In this document: positions 22,690 to 33,812 of the stretch, in pieces | Layout of the letters: every line of letters begins with the position of its first letter | Position numbering within the stretch: the stretch's first letter is position 1 | Origin: Periplaneta americana | Taxonomy: Eukaryota > Arthropoda > Insecta > Blattodea > Blattidae | Assembly: GCF_040183065.1 (NCBI RefSeq) | Contig: NC_091125.1 | Span: 127,269,621-127,333,620 of the forward strand | Length of the DNA stretch: 64,000 nucleotides | Direction: 5' to 3' | Notes under the pieces: generated by a model | Told to the model about the DNA's origin: nothing | Databases searched by the model: none | Seen by the model: the letters and a program-made list of their open reading frames with translations, nothing else | Made by a program: the position numbers and the translations under genes

Positions 22690-23960
22690 CATTGACAACT
22701 ACAACAATACAACAAAAAGACTACAACAACGACGACGACGACCAACAAGACTGCAACTACGACAACAACAATCATCAAGACTAGTTATACGACAAAAATC
22801 ATCAAGACTATTATAACTAAAACCATCAAGACTGTTGCAACTACAACAATAACCATCCAAACTATTACAACTACAACAACCAACAAGACTACTACATATA
22901 TGACAAAAACCATCAAGACTATTATAACTAAAACAATTATCAAGACTATTACAACTACGACAAAATCATCAAGACTATTATAACTAAAAACAACTATCAA
23001 GAATGCTACAACTACGACAAAAACCATCAAGACAATTACAACTACAACAGCCATCAAGACTACTACATATATGACAAAAACTAAAAGAACTATCAAAACT
23101 ACTACAACTACGACAAAAAGCATCAAGTCTATTACAACTACAACTACCATCAAGACTACTACCACTACGACAAAAACCATCAAGAATATTACAACAGCAA
23201 CAACTATCAAGACTACTACAACTGCACAAAAGTTCACCAAGACTAGAACTACGATAACCGTCAAGATTGCTATAGCTACGACGACAGTAATCGAGATTAT
23301 TACAACTACACAAACTCATCAAGACTACTACAACTACAACAATAACTACCAAGACTGTTACAACTACAGCCATAAAGACTGCTACAACTACGACAACAAC
23401 TACCAAGACTGTTACAACTACAGCCATAAAGACTGCTACAACTACGACAACAACTATCAAGACTACTACAACTACGATAAAAATCATCAAGACTACTATA
23501 ACTACGGCAAAACCCATCAAGATTAGGCTACTACAGCTATACAAAAACCCATCAAGACAACAACTACACAAAAAAGCAACAAGACTACAAGAACTACGGC
23601 AACAACCATAGAGACTACAATTACGCAACCATCGAGACTACCACAACTACGACAACCATCGACATTATTAAAACTATGACAACAACCATCAAGACAATTA
23701 ATAGTACGACAACCACTACCAAGACTAAAACTACGATAATCATTAAGAATAAAACTATGACAAGCACTGAAACTAAACTGCGACAACAAGCACCAAGAAC
23801 ACAACTACGGTACGACATCAAATATCAAGAGCACAACTATGACAATAAACATGAACACTACAACTGACGACAAACATCAAGATTACAACTAAGACAACGG
23901 TCAAGAACACAACTACAAAAACCACCAAGAATATAACTAACTTACGACAACCACAAAGGA
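22690..23960. repeat. C/A-rich intronic minisatellite, unit ~30-33 bp
   Basis: About 1.27 kb of degenerate repeats of the type catcaagactactacaacta + cgacaaaaac. The + strand is made almost wholly of A and C with spaced G and T. Long open frames exist on both strands (Thr/Lys- or Tyr/Asn/Asp-rich on +, Val/Leu-rich on -), which is a property of the repeat and not evidence of a gene. At about 23370-23460 a higher-order repeat of about 51-54 bp is nearly perfect. It lies between the exons at 22342 and 24304. Confidence 0.92.
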
Positions 23961-24303
23961 TAAAATACGACAAAACAAAACTGCAAAAATCAACAAAAGA
24001 CTATAAATAGAGACGGGAAATATAACAAAGACAACATCGATTATAATGACGGCGATGATAACTGTATAAAGCAAATTGATTGTATTGGTGATGGTGTTGG
24101 ATATCGTGCACCAATAAAATTAGTGAGCAGAATATATTTCACCCATTATTCTGAGTTATATACTTATCAAATAATTTGATTTAATGCTATATTATTTTGG
24201 ATTTTCCCTGATACCAGTTAAGTTAATGGCTAATATTGCTTCATATAATTTAATGTTGTTCAGAAATTAGGTTAATAAATTAATTAGGGAATATTTGTTT
24301 CAG

Positions 24304-24358
24304 GATACCTAACTTAAATGGAATTGTACATCAAGGAAGTATGTCCAAGCTTCTGTGA
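24304..24358 (+). CDS. Terminal coding exon of the acidic-protein gene
   Basis: Acceptor atatttgtttcag|g at 24303/24304. With the two bases carried over it reads TIPNLNGIVHQGSMSKLL and then TGA at 24356-24358. No hydrophobic anchor or sorting signal is obvious at this C-terminus. The phase agrees with the 52-bp exon upstream. A possible polyadenylation signal AATAAA occurs at 25448-25453, but repeat X (24668-24960) lies between, so the true 3' end is uncertain. Confidence 0.6.
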
Positions 24359-24644
24359 GAAGACCTAATTCAACAACATCGGTTAACACATGCTTCACTG
24401 TGCCATAGAGTACACCAGTATATGACAATCATGCTGTCAGTAGGACCCGGCACCAAGACAGTACATCGCAAAAGCAAGTGACGCTCAGTCATAAGAAGAT
24501 GAAGAGGGGTCTCGACTTAGTACATCGCTGTGAAAAAGATTCAGGATTACCAAGTTAATTGTCACAATGGCTACCATTCAGATAAAGCTGTTCAAATCAT
24601 CGTTAAAATCAATTTCACTGTAATTTTGTCTGTACAAAAACTAA

Positions 24645-24667
24645 TTTATATATATATATATATATTG
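24645..24667. repeat. (TA)n tract
   Basis: Short run of TA dinucleotides adjoining the edge of repeat X. Confidence 0.9.
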
Positions 24668-24960
24668 TAGGTAAGATTCACTACCTCTGATTGAGGCTCT
24701 GGTTGATATGTACAAGTACAGCTGTTATCAGGCAGTATATCTTACTTGACGATGCTTGTCAGTGGAAGAACAATAATTTGTTTATATACATCATAAGTCT
24801 GATTAGATTAATATGCTACTAGTCAGATAGGTAGGAAATGAAGAGGGAAAGGAACTGGTCACCCTATCCCATTATCTCCTGAGTTAGCTTATGAGTGATA
24901 TCTTATTGGTGTAACTTATGAGGTTCATACCTGTCTTCGGGCAGTTAACTAAACAACAAC
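24668..24960 (-). repeat. Dispersed repeat X, copy 2
   Basis: Reverse complement of the 11240-11550 repeat: shared blocks include gttcttccactgac, atactgcctgataac, aatcagaggt, and tcactcataagctaactcag. Slightly longer at its proximal end (gtttagttaactgcccgaag), as in the partial copy at 45014. Confidence 0.7.
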
Positions 24961-25447
24961 AATAAGATTCGCCTGAATGAAACAGCCTATTTTACTGAAG
25001 ATAAGATACGTGTTTTGTACGAAATTAAAACAAAAGAAGTAAAGTCTGCACAATTGATAATAATAACAACAATAATCTACTGCTAAAGCAAAGGTAATTT
25101 ACATATTTTTACATATAAAAATCACTCTAGCACCTCCAAAAAAAACATACTCGTGCTCATAGGAATATAGATTGAGAATGTAAATAGTCACACAAAGTCA
25201 CATTCTCTTTATCTCCCCGTATGGTTGACTCATAGGGGAGGGAAAAGGCTAGACGTGTTTACATTCTCCAACAAACCATTGCATTAATTGTACATGCATA
25301 CCAGTTAAATCATTACTGGCTTCCAAATATATACGACAAAAAGTATCTCTATGCTAATATAATAGCCTAGTACTTGTGTGTTTGTAAATACGCAATAGTA
25401 ATTATATCAATTAAATTACTTGAGTGATAGAAATTAATTTTGTTCGC

Positions 25448-25453
25448 AATAAA
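25448..25453 (+). promoter_or_regulatory. Possible polyadenylation signal
   Basis: AATAAA about 1.1 kb after the stop of the host gene, followed by a T-rich stretch. Chance occurrence is quite possible in this AT-rich DNA. Confidence 0.25.
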
Positions 25454-25755
25454 GATTTATTATTAGTTTCACAAGTTGTATTAATACGAGTATAAAAAGT
25501 GTTCATAAAGTCCCAACAACTTTTAGGTCACTATGTTGCAGTTATTTGAAGTAGAGCGATGTAATATTTTGCAAAGTATTTTCGTCACTCTGTAAGTCTT
25601 CTTCTATGTTGCACGATTTAATTGAATTAAAAGGGCAACACAGAAGAATTATCTTCTTATAGTATGCAGAGTTTCGCCGTAAATATAAGACGAACCTCAT
25701 TTCAAACAAACTATACTGAGATAGGTGAAGAACTTTGAAGGGACAGGTATGATAG

Positions 25756-25791
25756 ATTGACTGACTGACTGACTGACTGACTGACTTACTT
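25756..25791. repeat. (GACT)n microsatellite
   Basis: Seven or so consecutive ctga units. Confidence 0.9.
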
Positions 25792-25862
25792 TGCGAAGGC
25801 TGAATACGGAATGGATCCTTGTACATAAGCCTTATATACGACGTGCGCCTTATAAGCGATGA

Positions 25863-26040
25863 TTGTTAAAGTCTTACGGATGGCCGGATGACATTCGTGA
25901 ATCCGAAGCTGACAGGCGGGCCATCTTTCCTGGTCTTGCAGGTAAGGTCCCATCATGCCTAGAGCCAGGGATCCCTAATCCTTATAACCTAGATCAGCAT
26001 CGAAAATTCTTACTATCCCCAAATATCACCCAATCCTATT
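25863..26040 (+). other. Short protein-like frame of unknown origin
   Basis: A frame of about 58 codons reads SYGWPDDIRESEADRRAIF, then ...PGIPNPYNLDQHRKF, and stops. The residue mix is unlike the surrounding low-complexity frames, and a donor-like gcag|gtaagg occurs within it. No family recognised. It may be a fragment of a retroelement or of a host exon. Confidence 0.2.
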
Positions 26041-26093
26041 AATATTTTTACTATTACAGATGATAGATGAAATGAGGAAGAAGTGGAGATTAA

Positions 26094-26968
26094 TACTTAC
26101 TTACAAATAGCTTTTAAGGAACCCGCAGGTTCATTCACCCCCTCACATAACCTCGTCATCCGTCCCTATCCTGTGCAACATTAATCGAGTCTCCATCATC
26201 ATACTCCACCTCCTCAAATCCATTTTAATACAGTATTATCCCCCCCACCTACGTCTCGCCCTACCCAAAGGTCTTTTTCCCTCCGGCCTCCCAACTAACA
26301 CTCTATATGCATTTCTGGATTCACCCATACGTGCTATATGACTTGCCCATCTCAAATGTTTGGATTTAATGTTTCTAATTATGTCAGGTGGAGTATAAAA
26401 TGCGTGCAGTCCTGTGTTGTATAACTTTCTCCATTCTCCTGTAACTTCATCCCTCTCAACCCCAAATATTTTCCTAAGCACCTTATTCTCAAACACTCTT
26501 AACATCTGTTCCTCTCTCAAAGTGAGAAGCTACGTTTCACAACCATAGAGAACAATCGTTAATGTCTTATAAATTCTAACTTTCAGCTTTATTCAGAGCA
26601 GACTGGATCACAAAAGTTTCTCAACCGAATAAAAACAGGCATTTCCCTATATATTCTGTGTTTAACTTCCTTCCGAGTGTTATTTATATTTGTTACTGTT
26701 GCTCCAAGATATTTAAATTATTTCACCTGTTCAAAGGATAAATTTCCAATTTTTATATTTCCATTGAATACTATGTTCAGGTCACGATACATAAACATAT
26801 ACTTTGTTTTTTCGAGGTTTACTTTCAAACTTATCTCTTTACTTGTTTCTAGTAAAATTCCCGTGTTTTCGCTAATAGTTTGTGGATTTTCTCCTAACAT
26901 ATTCACGTCATCTGCATAAACAAACAGTTGATGTAACCCGTTCAATTTCGAACCCTGTCCGTTTTCAT
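26094..26968 (-). mobile_element. LINE (RTE-like) 3' fragment, minus strand
   Basis: Begins at a (TTAC)n tail and cttttaaggaacccg, the reverse of the common ...cgggttccttaaaag 3' end. Coding remains on the - strand include the RT catalytic segment [17 protein letters not shown] (motif C YADD), then an ORF2 tail with [17 protein letters not shown] and [19 protein letters not shown]. The frame is broken between these parts and the 5' part is missing. Same family as the fragments at 26969, 43891, 47645 and 57762. Confidence 0.85.
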
Positions 26969-27235
26969 TAATCCAGACGTTTGAGATAGGGAATGTAGCA
27001 TCTATAGGTGAGTTTAGAAAATTTATATAGGGAGTTACTGGGAAGATCTAAGGGAAAAATACCTCTGGGGAGGCCAAGGCGTAGATGGGAGGATAATATT
27101 AAAATAGATTTGAGGGAGGTGGGATATAATGGTAGGAACTGGATTAATCTTACTCAGAATATGGACCAATGGCTGACTTGTGTGAAGGTGGCAATGAACC
27201 TCCGAGTTGCTTAAAAGCCATTTATAAGTAAGTGA
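26969..27235 (+). mobile_element. LINE (RTE-like) 3' terminal fragment, plus strand
   Basis: Starts in the segment equivalent to ...[14 protein letters not shown] and continues through RPRRRWEDNIKIDLREVGYN to the end ccgagttgcttaaaagccat and a short aagtaagtgag tail. It abuts the minus-strand copy head to head at 26968/26969. Both fragments have their own 3' end, so this is not a simple inverted single insertion. Confidence 0.82.
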
Positions 27236-28215
27236 GTTAGTAAAGTACTTCTATGAAGATCATTTACTATACATTTTCTCCCTCGTTGCAGAAAGAAAGA
27301 ATGTTTATAGTCCTGGAAGTAACATGTCCGAATTAATTTTATGATTTAAGTATGTAATTAATTTTGCAAGAATTAGAAAATGTGTACGCTGTACTCAAAT
27401 TTAAATATTTATATTTCCAAAAATCGATATTTAAATGTGACAAAAATTAAATACACTTATATTAACCGAGGCCTACTTACAATTCGATCATTTACAAACT
27501 AAAAGTAGAGCTGTGAAATCAGACCACTTAATAAGTTCATCTTAACTATATTCTTTTGTGGGCATTCAATCACAGTAAACAAATAATTTTTCAAAAGTAG
27601 AATCCGCTATTAGTTTGAGAGATAGAAATAGAGACTTCAATTTCTTGTATCGGTCTACTTGAGACTGCGTTCGCGATTTATCTACAGAAAACTTAAGACA
27701 ACTTAAATTCGACAAAATGGTAAAAACTGACAATATGGTACTTGAACTGTCACAGTATAATTATACATATAAATAAGAAATAATACAAAATATTAATACA
27801 TTAAATATAAAATGTTAAAATTATTTTAAAAATGACCTTTCAGGCACGTTCTGCATACAATTCTTGGAAATATGAAAAGTACAGCTGCACTTGTTACAAT
27901 TTTATCTTCCGAGCATAATCTTATCATGTCTTCTACTAAAAGATATCAAGATGAAAAATTTGTGATTAAGGACTAAAATAAATGATGTAATATATACAAT
28001 GACTATTACAATTTTACTACTTCATACTACTTTTGATCAATAAAACGGTATGAAAGGACATGTTTCAACCAATCATGGTTCTTTATCGCTACAATTTTAT
28101 CACTTCCCTAGCATTTGTTTCTTTGTTTGTCAACATTTCAAACTGCAAATTATTTACGGCACTATAAAGCATGGTTTGCGATCGTCATTTGTTTCCCGCA
28201 TAGAGTCAATTGAAA
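27236..28215. other. AT-rich sequence, nothing recognised
   Basis: No coding or repeat structure seen. Confidence 0.4.
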
Positions 28216-28240
28216 ATGGCGGCTCCGTTCAAACGTTTTG
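28216..28240 (+). CDS. Candidate first coding exon (MAAPFKRF...), weak
   Basis: gaaaATGGCGGCTCCG has a good start context and codes MAAPFKRF, then G|GTAAAG is a plausible donor at 28241. The codon use is less AT-rich than the surroundings. No downstream exon in a compatible phase was identified, so this is only a candidate. Confidence 0.18.
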
Positions 28241-28719
28241 GTAAAGCTAATATTAGTGACATATAATTTAGTAAATCAATTAATATTTTATTTTATTAGA
28301 GTATTTATTGCTTCTAATCTTTATATACTTTCTTTTAATCGTGTAATAGTCAATTAAATCCCACTTGAATTTTGATTTTCTCTAGATAAATCAAATCCTC
28401 TAGTGAGATTACTGTTGATAAACAAGTTCTATGTCACTTTGATTCTGACAAGTTATTGTAGTTAATGTTATTTACGTCTTATACTTATCATTCAAAATGA
28501 GTGATTAACTGATTACATATAATAGTCTTACACCTTACATTAGGTATCTTTATTTGGAAAAACGTTTTCGCTTTTTATAAACTGTAGGTCTAAGTTCTAA
28601 GAAGTTTGAAGTACTGTAACTCTAATTTCAGTTGCATGGAAATGTAATAATACTTCAGAAATGAACTATAACAAATAAGATCGTACTAATTAAGAACGTG
28701 AGGCATTTATCATACTCAC

Positions 28720-28746
28720 CAACAGGATCAGAAATCTCTCGCATAC
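28720..28746 (-). CDS. Candidate 27-bp exon on the minus strand
   Basis: On the - strand a strong acceptor (tttatttttcag) ends at 28747 and a strong donor (G|GTGAGT) starts at 28719. The 27 bases are open in two frames; one reads MREISDPV with partial codons at both ends. The pairing of two near-consensus splice sites around a short segment is unusual in this DNA. No neighbouring exon was identified. Confidence 0.3.
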
Positions 28747-29266
28747 CTGAAAAATAAACATTTATAAAATTAATCTCTTACACAGTAAAATTGCCATTAT
28801 AACCATCGTAATAATCTTACTACTTTTTCGGAGTAAGAGTTCATTGCAACATTCATTCACTTTTTTGGACTACATAGGCCTATTATCTGAATCCAGCTCT
28901 TTTCAGTAAAGAACGCCCTAATCCAAATCATATTATTTATTTTCAAAATGTTAGATGTTAAGATGAGATGAGACCTGGCATGTGAGCTGTACGAGAGGTA
29001 GTGAACATTAGAACTACGTGATGGAGAGGTTCCTCAGAGTTCTTTACTTATCCGTTAGAGACCGTTAATTTAGAAGACAAGATGGAAGCCAGAAACTTGC
29101 AAAAAAGTCTAGATAAATTTTCGGTCCGTCGATATAAGTGTACATAATGTGTGTATATACAATGTATATTATACAGTAATATTTATGGACCATGTAAAAA
29201 TAGTGTTGTTTAATGTATTGCAAAATAGAAAAGAATAATATAATAATTATTTCAATTATGTCACTA

Positions 29267-29896
29267 CTGGGTGTTCATTTCAAAGTGTGTCATGACGTCA
29301 CTGTTGTTGGGTCACCGATTTGAAGCGAGATTCAGCTTATATGTTAGACAAGTTGCCTATTATTTAAGGCGTTCTTCAATCTGAACTTGAGAACGTGTAC
29401 GGTATAACTTGAACATCGTAGCAACAGATGGCGGTCTGTACGGTCTGTGTGCGTGGTGGGAATATAATTATATTCCCACCACGTCTGTGTGCTACCATAA
29501 CCTCTTTCGAACTGTGTTTTGCGCCGGCAAGTCGTACGCAGGGTATTTGTTATCATCGGTTGCGTACGGTAACATTCCACAACACAAATCAAATGCTCCG
29601 TGTCCATGTTGACCGTCGAAGTTAATGTCAACAAATACGTAAGTAATCGTCTTAACCTTCTCCCCATATCCCGACAGTTCGTATTTCCAAACAGTTCACA
29701 TTCCTGCCACTACTGGCGTTACCGTACGTATCGGTACGTATTCTTCAGAATGAACGCCGTACTTGCTAGGCAACTTCTCTGCCTCATAGGTTATACACCT
29801 CTGCGGAAGTGTAGGAAGATTGAATTCTCTAGGCTCATCGGCTAGCCACATGACTTCATATAGCGAGCCATGACACACTTTGAACCGAACACTCAG
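29267..29896. mobile_element. DNA transposon/MITE, TA TSD (630 bp)
   Basis: TIR ctgggtgttcatttcaaagt at the left (continuing gtgtcatg) and its near-complement (catgacacactttgaaccga...cactcag) at the right. TA lies on both sides (29265-29266, 29897-29898). Frames on both strands here are not recognisable as transposase. A perfect 30-bp palindrome is embedded at 29453-29482. Confidence 0.78.
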
Positions 29897-29898
29897 TA

Positions 29899-30529
29899 GT
29901 TTTTGCAGACTTTTCCAGTGCACTGTACACTATATACCCAAAGAATACAATAAAATTTCAATTACCTAACATGTTTTCTTTCCTGTCCCTATTTATTTGT
30001 ATTTTAATTAGTTGTATGAGGAAATAGTATAAAATAGAGTCTCTCTTTCATCTTCCTGTAGGATCCAATACGAATTTTCAGTGGAAGATGAAGTGAGGAA
30101 CAAAAATGTAAATGTTTTATTTTAAATTAGGTGGTTTCAGAATGGGGGAGGGGGAGTTTTATGAACGTAGTTATCTTTCCGCCACTTGGTGTACTACTGG
30201 ATGCATGGAGTAATTACTTACTCTTTTCGCCACTATGTGCACTGCTAGTTGCATGGAGTCTCTGAATGGAGTAATTATAGTCGCGTCGCTCTTATTTCCA
30301 GCAGCCAATCATGTCGCAGGTCGGTTACATTTAAATGTATGCATCTTGTCATTCGCTGCTGATGACGTTATGCACTTCCAAAGGCTCGATAAATACTGAA
30401 TATAATCGCCCACCATTTTGGTTCTTTCATTGGCGTTCGCAGAAAGCACATGATGTCGCCATTGCCGCACCGTTAAACATTATCATGTCATAGTTTTTAT
30501 GAGAGTCAATCAATTACTTGTAACTAAAC
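29899..30529. other. Non-coding sequence with a small direct duplication
   Basis: ccgccacttggtgtactact...gcatggagtaatta (about 30180) is repeated as cgccactatgtgcactgcta...gcatggagt about 55 bases later. Otherwise nothing recognised. Confidence 0.4.
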
Positions 30530-30541
30530 TTGTTTTCATTC

Positions 30542-30589
<48 letters not shown>

Positions 30590-30726
30590 CATTATCATCA
30601 TTATCATTATTAATTTATATTTTCCTTGTATTTCTGCTATTGCATTACTATTGTTCTAATACTAGTTGATTGGAAGAGAAGGTTTTATGGCCTTAACTTT
30701 GCCAATAGAAGTAAATCATCTACTAC
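30530..30726 (+). mobile_element. LINE 3' UTR end, related to 15440-16255
   Basis: (ATT)n tract, then ...gaagagaaggttttatggccttaactttgcc...aaatcatcta, matching the 3' end ...gagaaggccgtatggccttaactctgcc of the element at 15.4-16.2 kb. Only the last ~200 bases are present. Confidence 0.6.
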
Positions 30727-30766
30727 TACCCCTACCCCTACCCCTACCCCTACCCCTACCCCTACC
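30727..30766. repeat. (CCCCTA)n microsatellite at a LINE 3' end
   Basis: Six to seven consecutive CCCCTA units directly after the LINE 3' end. G-rich on the - strand (TAGGGG). Confidence 0.95.
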
Positions 30767-31015
30767 ATAAACGCTTAAGAGATAAAAAGATTTTATTGGG
30801 GAAAATTCAATCTGGGAATGACATATCATCCGGAAATGCCATGCACCAGAATATCTTATGCTTTAATCCACTGATTAATTATATATTAATATTTTTGTAT
30901 AATAATATATTTGTATTTGTATTTCATATCGATAAACCATATTAAAATTTTGAAATCAATACGGATGCATGATTACATTAGTATGAAAAAACTATACCCA
31001 TAGTAAACAATAATA

Positions 31016-31245
31016 TTGGTATGGCCATGTTCGGAGGATGGAGAATAAAGTCTACCGAGACAGATACTGGAATGGATACTTACATTTAGGAGGAAGAAGG
31101 GAAGACCACGGTTACATGATGAAGAAAATTAATAACGAATTGCAACATAATGTTTTAGTAGAAGGAGACTGAGAAAATGAACATTAGTGGAGGAGACAAA
31201 TTTTGGCATAGCTAGAATCACGAGAATTGCAAAACGTAACTATTG
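31016..31245 (+). mobile_element. LINE ORF2 C-terminal remnant
   Basis: In shifting frames the segment reads like the RTE-type tail: GMAMFGGWRIKS (for GHVRRM...), RQILEW, RRKKGRPRL, and SGGDKFWHS. It is heavily decayed and ends at a poly-T run (31244-31262). Confidence 0.5.
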
Positions 31246-31888
31246 TTTTTTTTTTTTTTTTTGTTACTTCTAAAGCAGCATTTACATACACTTGCTGTAC
31301 GTAACAGAGATTCAACCGAATGTACAAGGTTGAATGCACTAATACAGAACTCAAATATTCGACATTCAGATAAAAATCTTTCGGTTAATGTCACAGGCAG
31401 CTAGAATTGTTTTAATCTGTTATTGAACTACACTGTATCAGGTGGGAGATTATCTGGTGTCGAACCAGAATTCTTATCAGCAATTTCTCAGCAGCAGTGT
31501 TTTCACGAATTTTGTGCGCATAACTTTTCACGTATGGTATAGTGTTTATCTAACTATTCAACATTGCAATAACAAATAACAAATATTGTGTTATGTGGAA
31601 TCTGGAAAGATACAGATATCAGTATGTTTCTAATTAAGTAATATTTGCAAATAATGACTCACATGCTCAGATTTTATCAGTATTCAAAGAAATGTTCCCA
31701 AGACTTTCCTGCATGACACAGCTAATTACTGTGTCCTGATCATATGTTTACTTTATTGTAATCGACGAGAGTATGAAATAAAATTCAACAAACAATTACT
31801 CATAATATGCTCATATTACTTACTATGCATACACGTTTTCTCCTTTTTTTGTATAACACAACTAATTTTTCTGTTCCAATCATATCCC
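31246..31888. other. Degenerate tandem sequence upstream of a LINE insertion
   Basis: Blocks ending gatcatat/ccaatcatat...ctattt recur near 31740, 31878 and 33068, suggesting a local ~150-230-bp tandem structure. No coding. Confidence 0.35.
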
Positions 31889-32882
31889 TATTTGTATTTG
31901 TATTTGTATTTGTATTTATTAACATTCCATGGTATTCATACATTGATTCACAGCTAGAATATGGAACAAGTAAAAAAACTTAATACTATTATAAAGTCTT
32001 AATTTATAGTCACTGTCTAGATGAAATATATACAGAAGAGATTTACAATATAGTCTATTAGTACAACAAAGTTTTAGTATCAATTTCATGAAGCGTTATT
32101 GAATGCCATGATTTAACCTACAGAATAGAAGACGTGAGAAATTAAGTACTTATTTAATTTGGCCCTAAATAATCTTATGCTTTGAGTTTCATTTTTTATA
32201 TCGATAGGGAGGCTATTAAAAATTTTTACTGCCATATAACGCACTCCTTTTGATAGCATAATAGACTTGCCGATGGAGTATGAAAGTCATTTTTTGACGT
32301 GTATTTATGCTATGAACTGTTGAATTAGTTACAAAGTTTTCACGATTACATACGAGGAAGATTATTAATGAAAAAATATACTAACAAGCCATGGGCATTA
32401 TTTGTAGTTTTTTTTAAATAGTCCTACAAGATTTCCTAGATTTGGCACCTACGGTACTATTATTCTAATTCCTCTTTTTTGTAATAGGAATATACTGTTA
32501 CTATCTGTGGAATTTCCCCAGAATATTACTCCAAAACTCATTACCGAGTGAAAGTATGCAAAGTATATTGTTTTTAAGGTATTCATATTTACTTTCTTTT
32601 GCATAGATCTAATAGCAAAACATGCTGAATTTAGTTTGGGGGTAATTTCTTTAATATGATTTTTCCAATGTAACACATTATCGATTTTTAAGCCAAGAAA
32701 TTTGGTTGTTGTTGTTTCTAATAGGGATCTATTGTTAATTATTGCGCTAGAAATTTGCGAGGTTGAATTTGGACAGGATTTAAATTGAATTATGTTAGTT
32801 TTGTTACAATTTAATACTAATTTATTAACTGAGAATCAGTCGCATATTTTGAAGAGAATTTCCTCCATTTCATTCCAATGAA
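31889..32882 (-). mobile_element. LINE (CR1/Jockey-like) 3' part with (AAATAC)n tail
   Basis: 3' tail of (TATTTG)n on the + strand at 31889-31918, then about 500 bases of 3' UTR. The - strand ORF2 remnant at 32676-32449 includes LHWKNHIKEITPKLNSACFA and FGVIFWGNSTDSNSIFLLQK, a conserved region downstream of the RT fingers/palm in CR1/Jockey-like elements. Further frame pieces continue to about 32830. The 5' end is truncated. Confidence 0.78.
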
Positions 32883-32887
32883 AAATT

Positions 32888-33292
32888 ATTTTTCAGAAAT
32901 ATCTATTATTTGTGTAAGACATAGATAAGGCCCTATATTTAATATTTAAATATTCTAATGTCTTATTTTCAAAAGGAAAATATTTTACAAGTTTCTGGGC
33001 ATTGAATCTTAAGTGGTCTTGGGTAGATAATACATACTTTTTCCCCCTAAAGTTTGCAGCACTTTCCAATCATATCACTATTTAGCTATTCCAGGCAAAC
33101 TAGGAATTCCAAAAAGCCTTTTTCAGAAATATTTATTATTAGTGTAAGACATAGCTAAGGTCCTATATTTAAATATTCTAATGTCTTATTTTCAAAAGGA
33201 AAATATTTTACAAGTTTCTGGCCATTGAAACTAAGTGGTCTTGTCTACGTAATAGGTACTTTTTATTTCTCTAAGCTTGCAGCACTTACTCA
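32888..33292. repeat. Tandem direct repeat, two ~175-bp copies (period ~230)
   Basis: 32888-33068 and 33118-33292 share tttttcagaaatatytatta, gtgtaagacata, tcttattttcaaaaggaaaa and tattttacaagtttctgg, with about 10-15% difference. The LINE at 31889-32882 sits directly to the left. Confidence 0.8.
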
Positions 33293-33812
33293 CAGAGAGC
33301 TCACTTGTTGATGTATGTTTTTCAAGGAGTTAATGTTGAAGAAATATTTTGAGAGCCTGCAATGTTAATTCCCGAACTCCAGAATCAAGGAACTATTTAC
33401 TCTCTATTCTTCTGCCATTTACTTTAAATAGTTTAAATAGTTAACCCTGTCAAGACGGATTTAACCATCATCAGCTTAAATCTTTTATGACGTAATATAC
33501 TCGTATCATTTACATATTAGCGATAAAAATATCCTTCCTAAATAAAACATCAACACGGTGTCAACTAAGCAATAGTGCCTGGTGGCCACATGTGAAGAAT
33601 AGAAATAAGCCACAGCTTTGTTATTGCTCTTCTGCTCTCCACTTATTTCTAAAAATATAAACCTAACCTATATATTTTATACACTCATACAATGCAGCAC
33701 TATGCATCAGGTTATGTACTTCAGAATTAGGAAAGGCTACTTCTGAATAGTTTAGGCAAAAACTTGAGTCATTACTTAGCGTATTACCGACCGACTAAAC
33801 CTAAAGATATTA
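33293..33812. other. Non-coding sequence, nothing recognised
   Basis: No structure recognised apart from cctaacctat-type short motifs. Confidence 0.4.

Noticed and set aside
22785-23628. Long Val/Leu-rich minus-strand frames that look like membrane proteins
   Set aside because: They are the reverse reading of an A/C-rich minisatellite; both strands stay open because of the repeat unit, and there are no splice or start signals.
30727-30766. Interstitial telomere
   Set aside because: The unit is CCCCTA, not the insect CCTAA, and the run is short and tied to a LINE tail.
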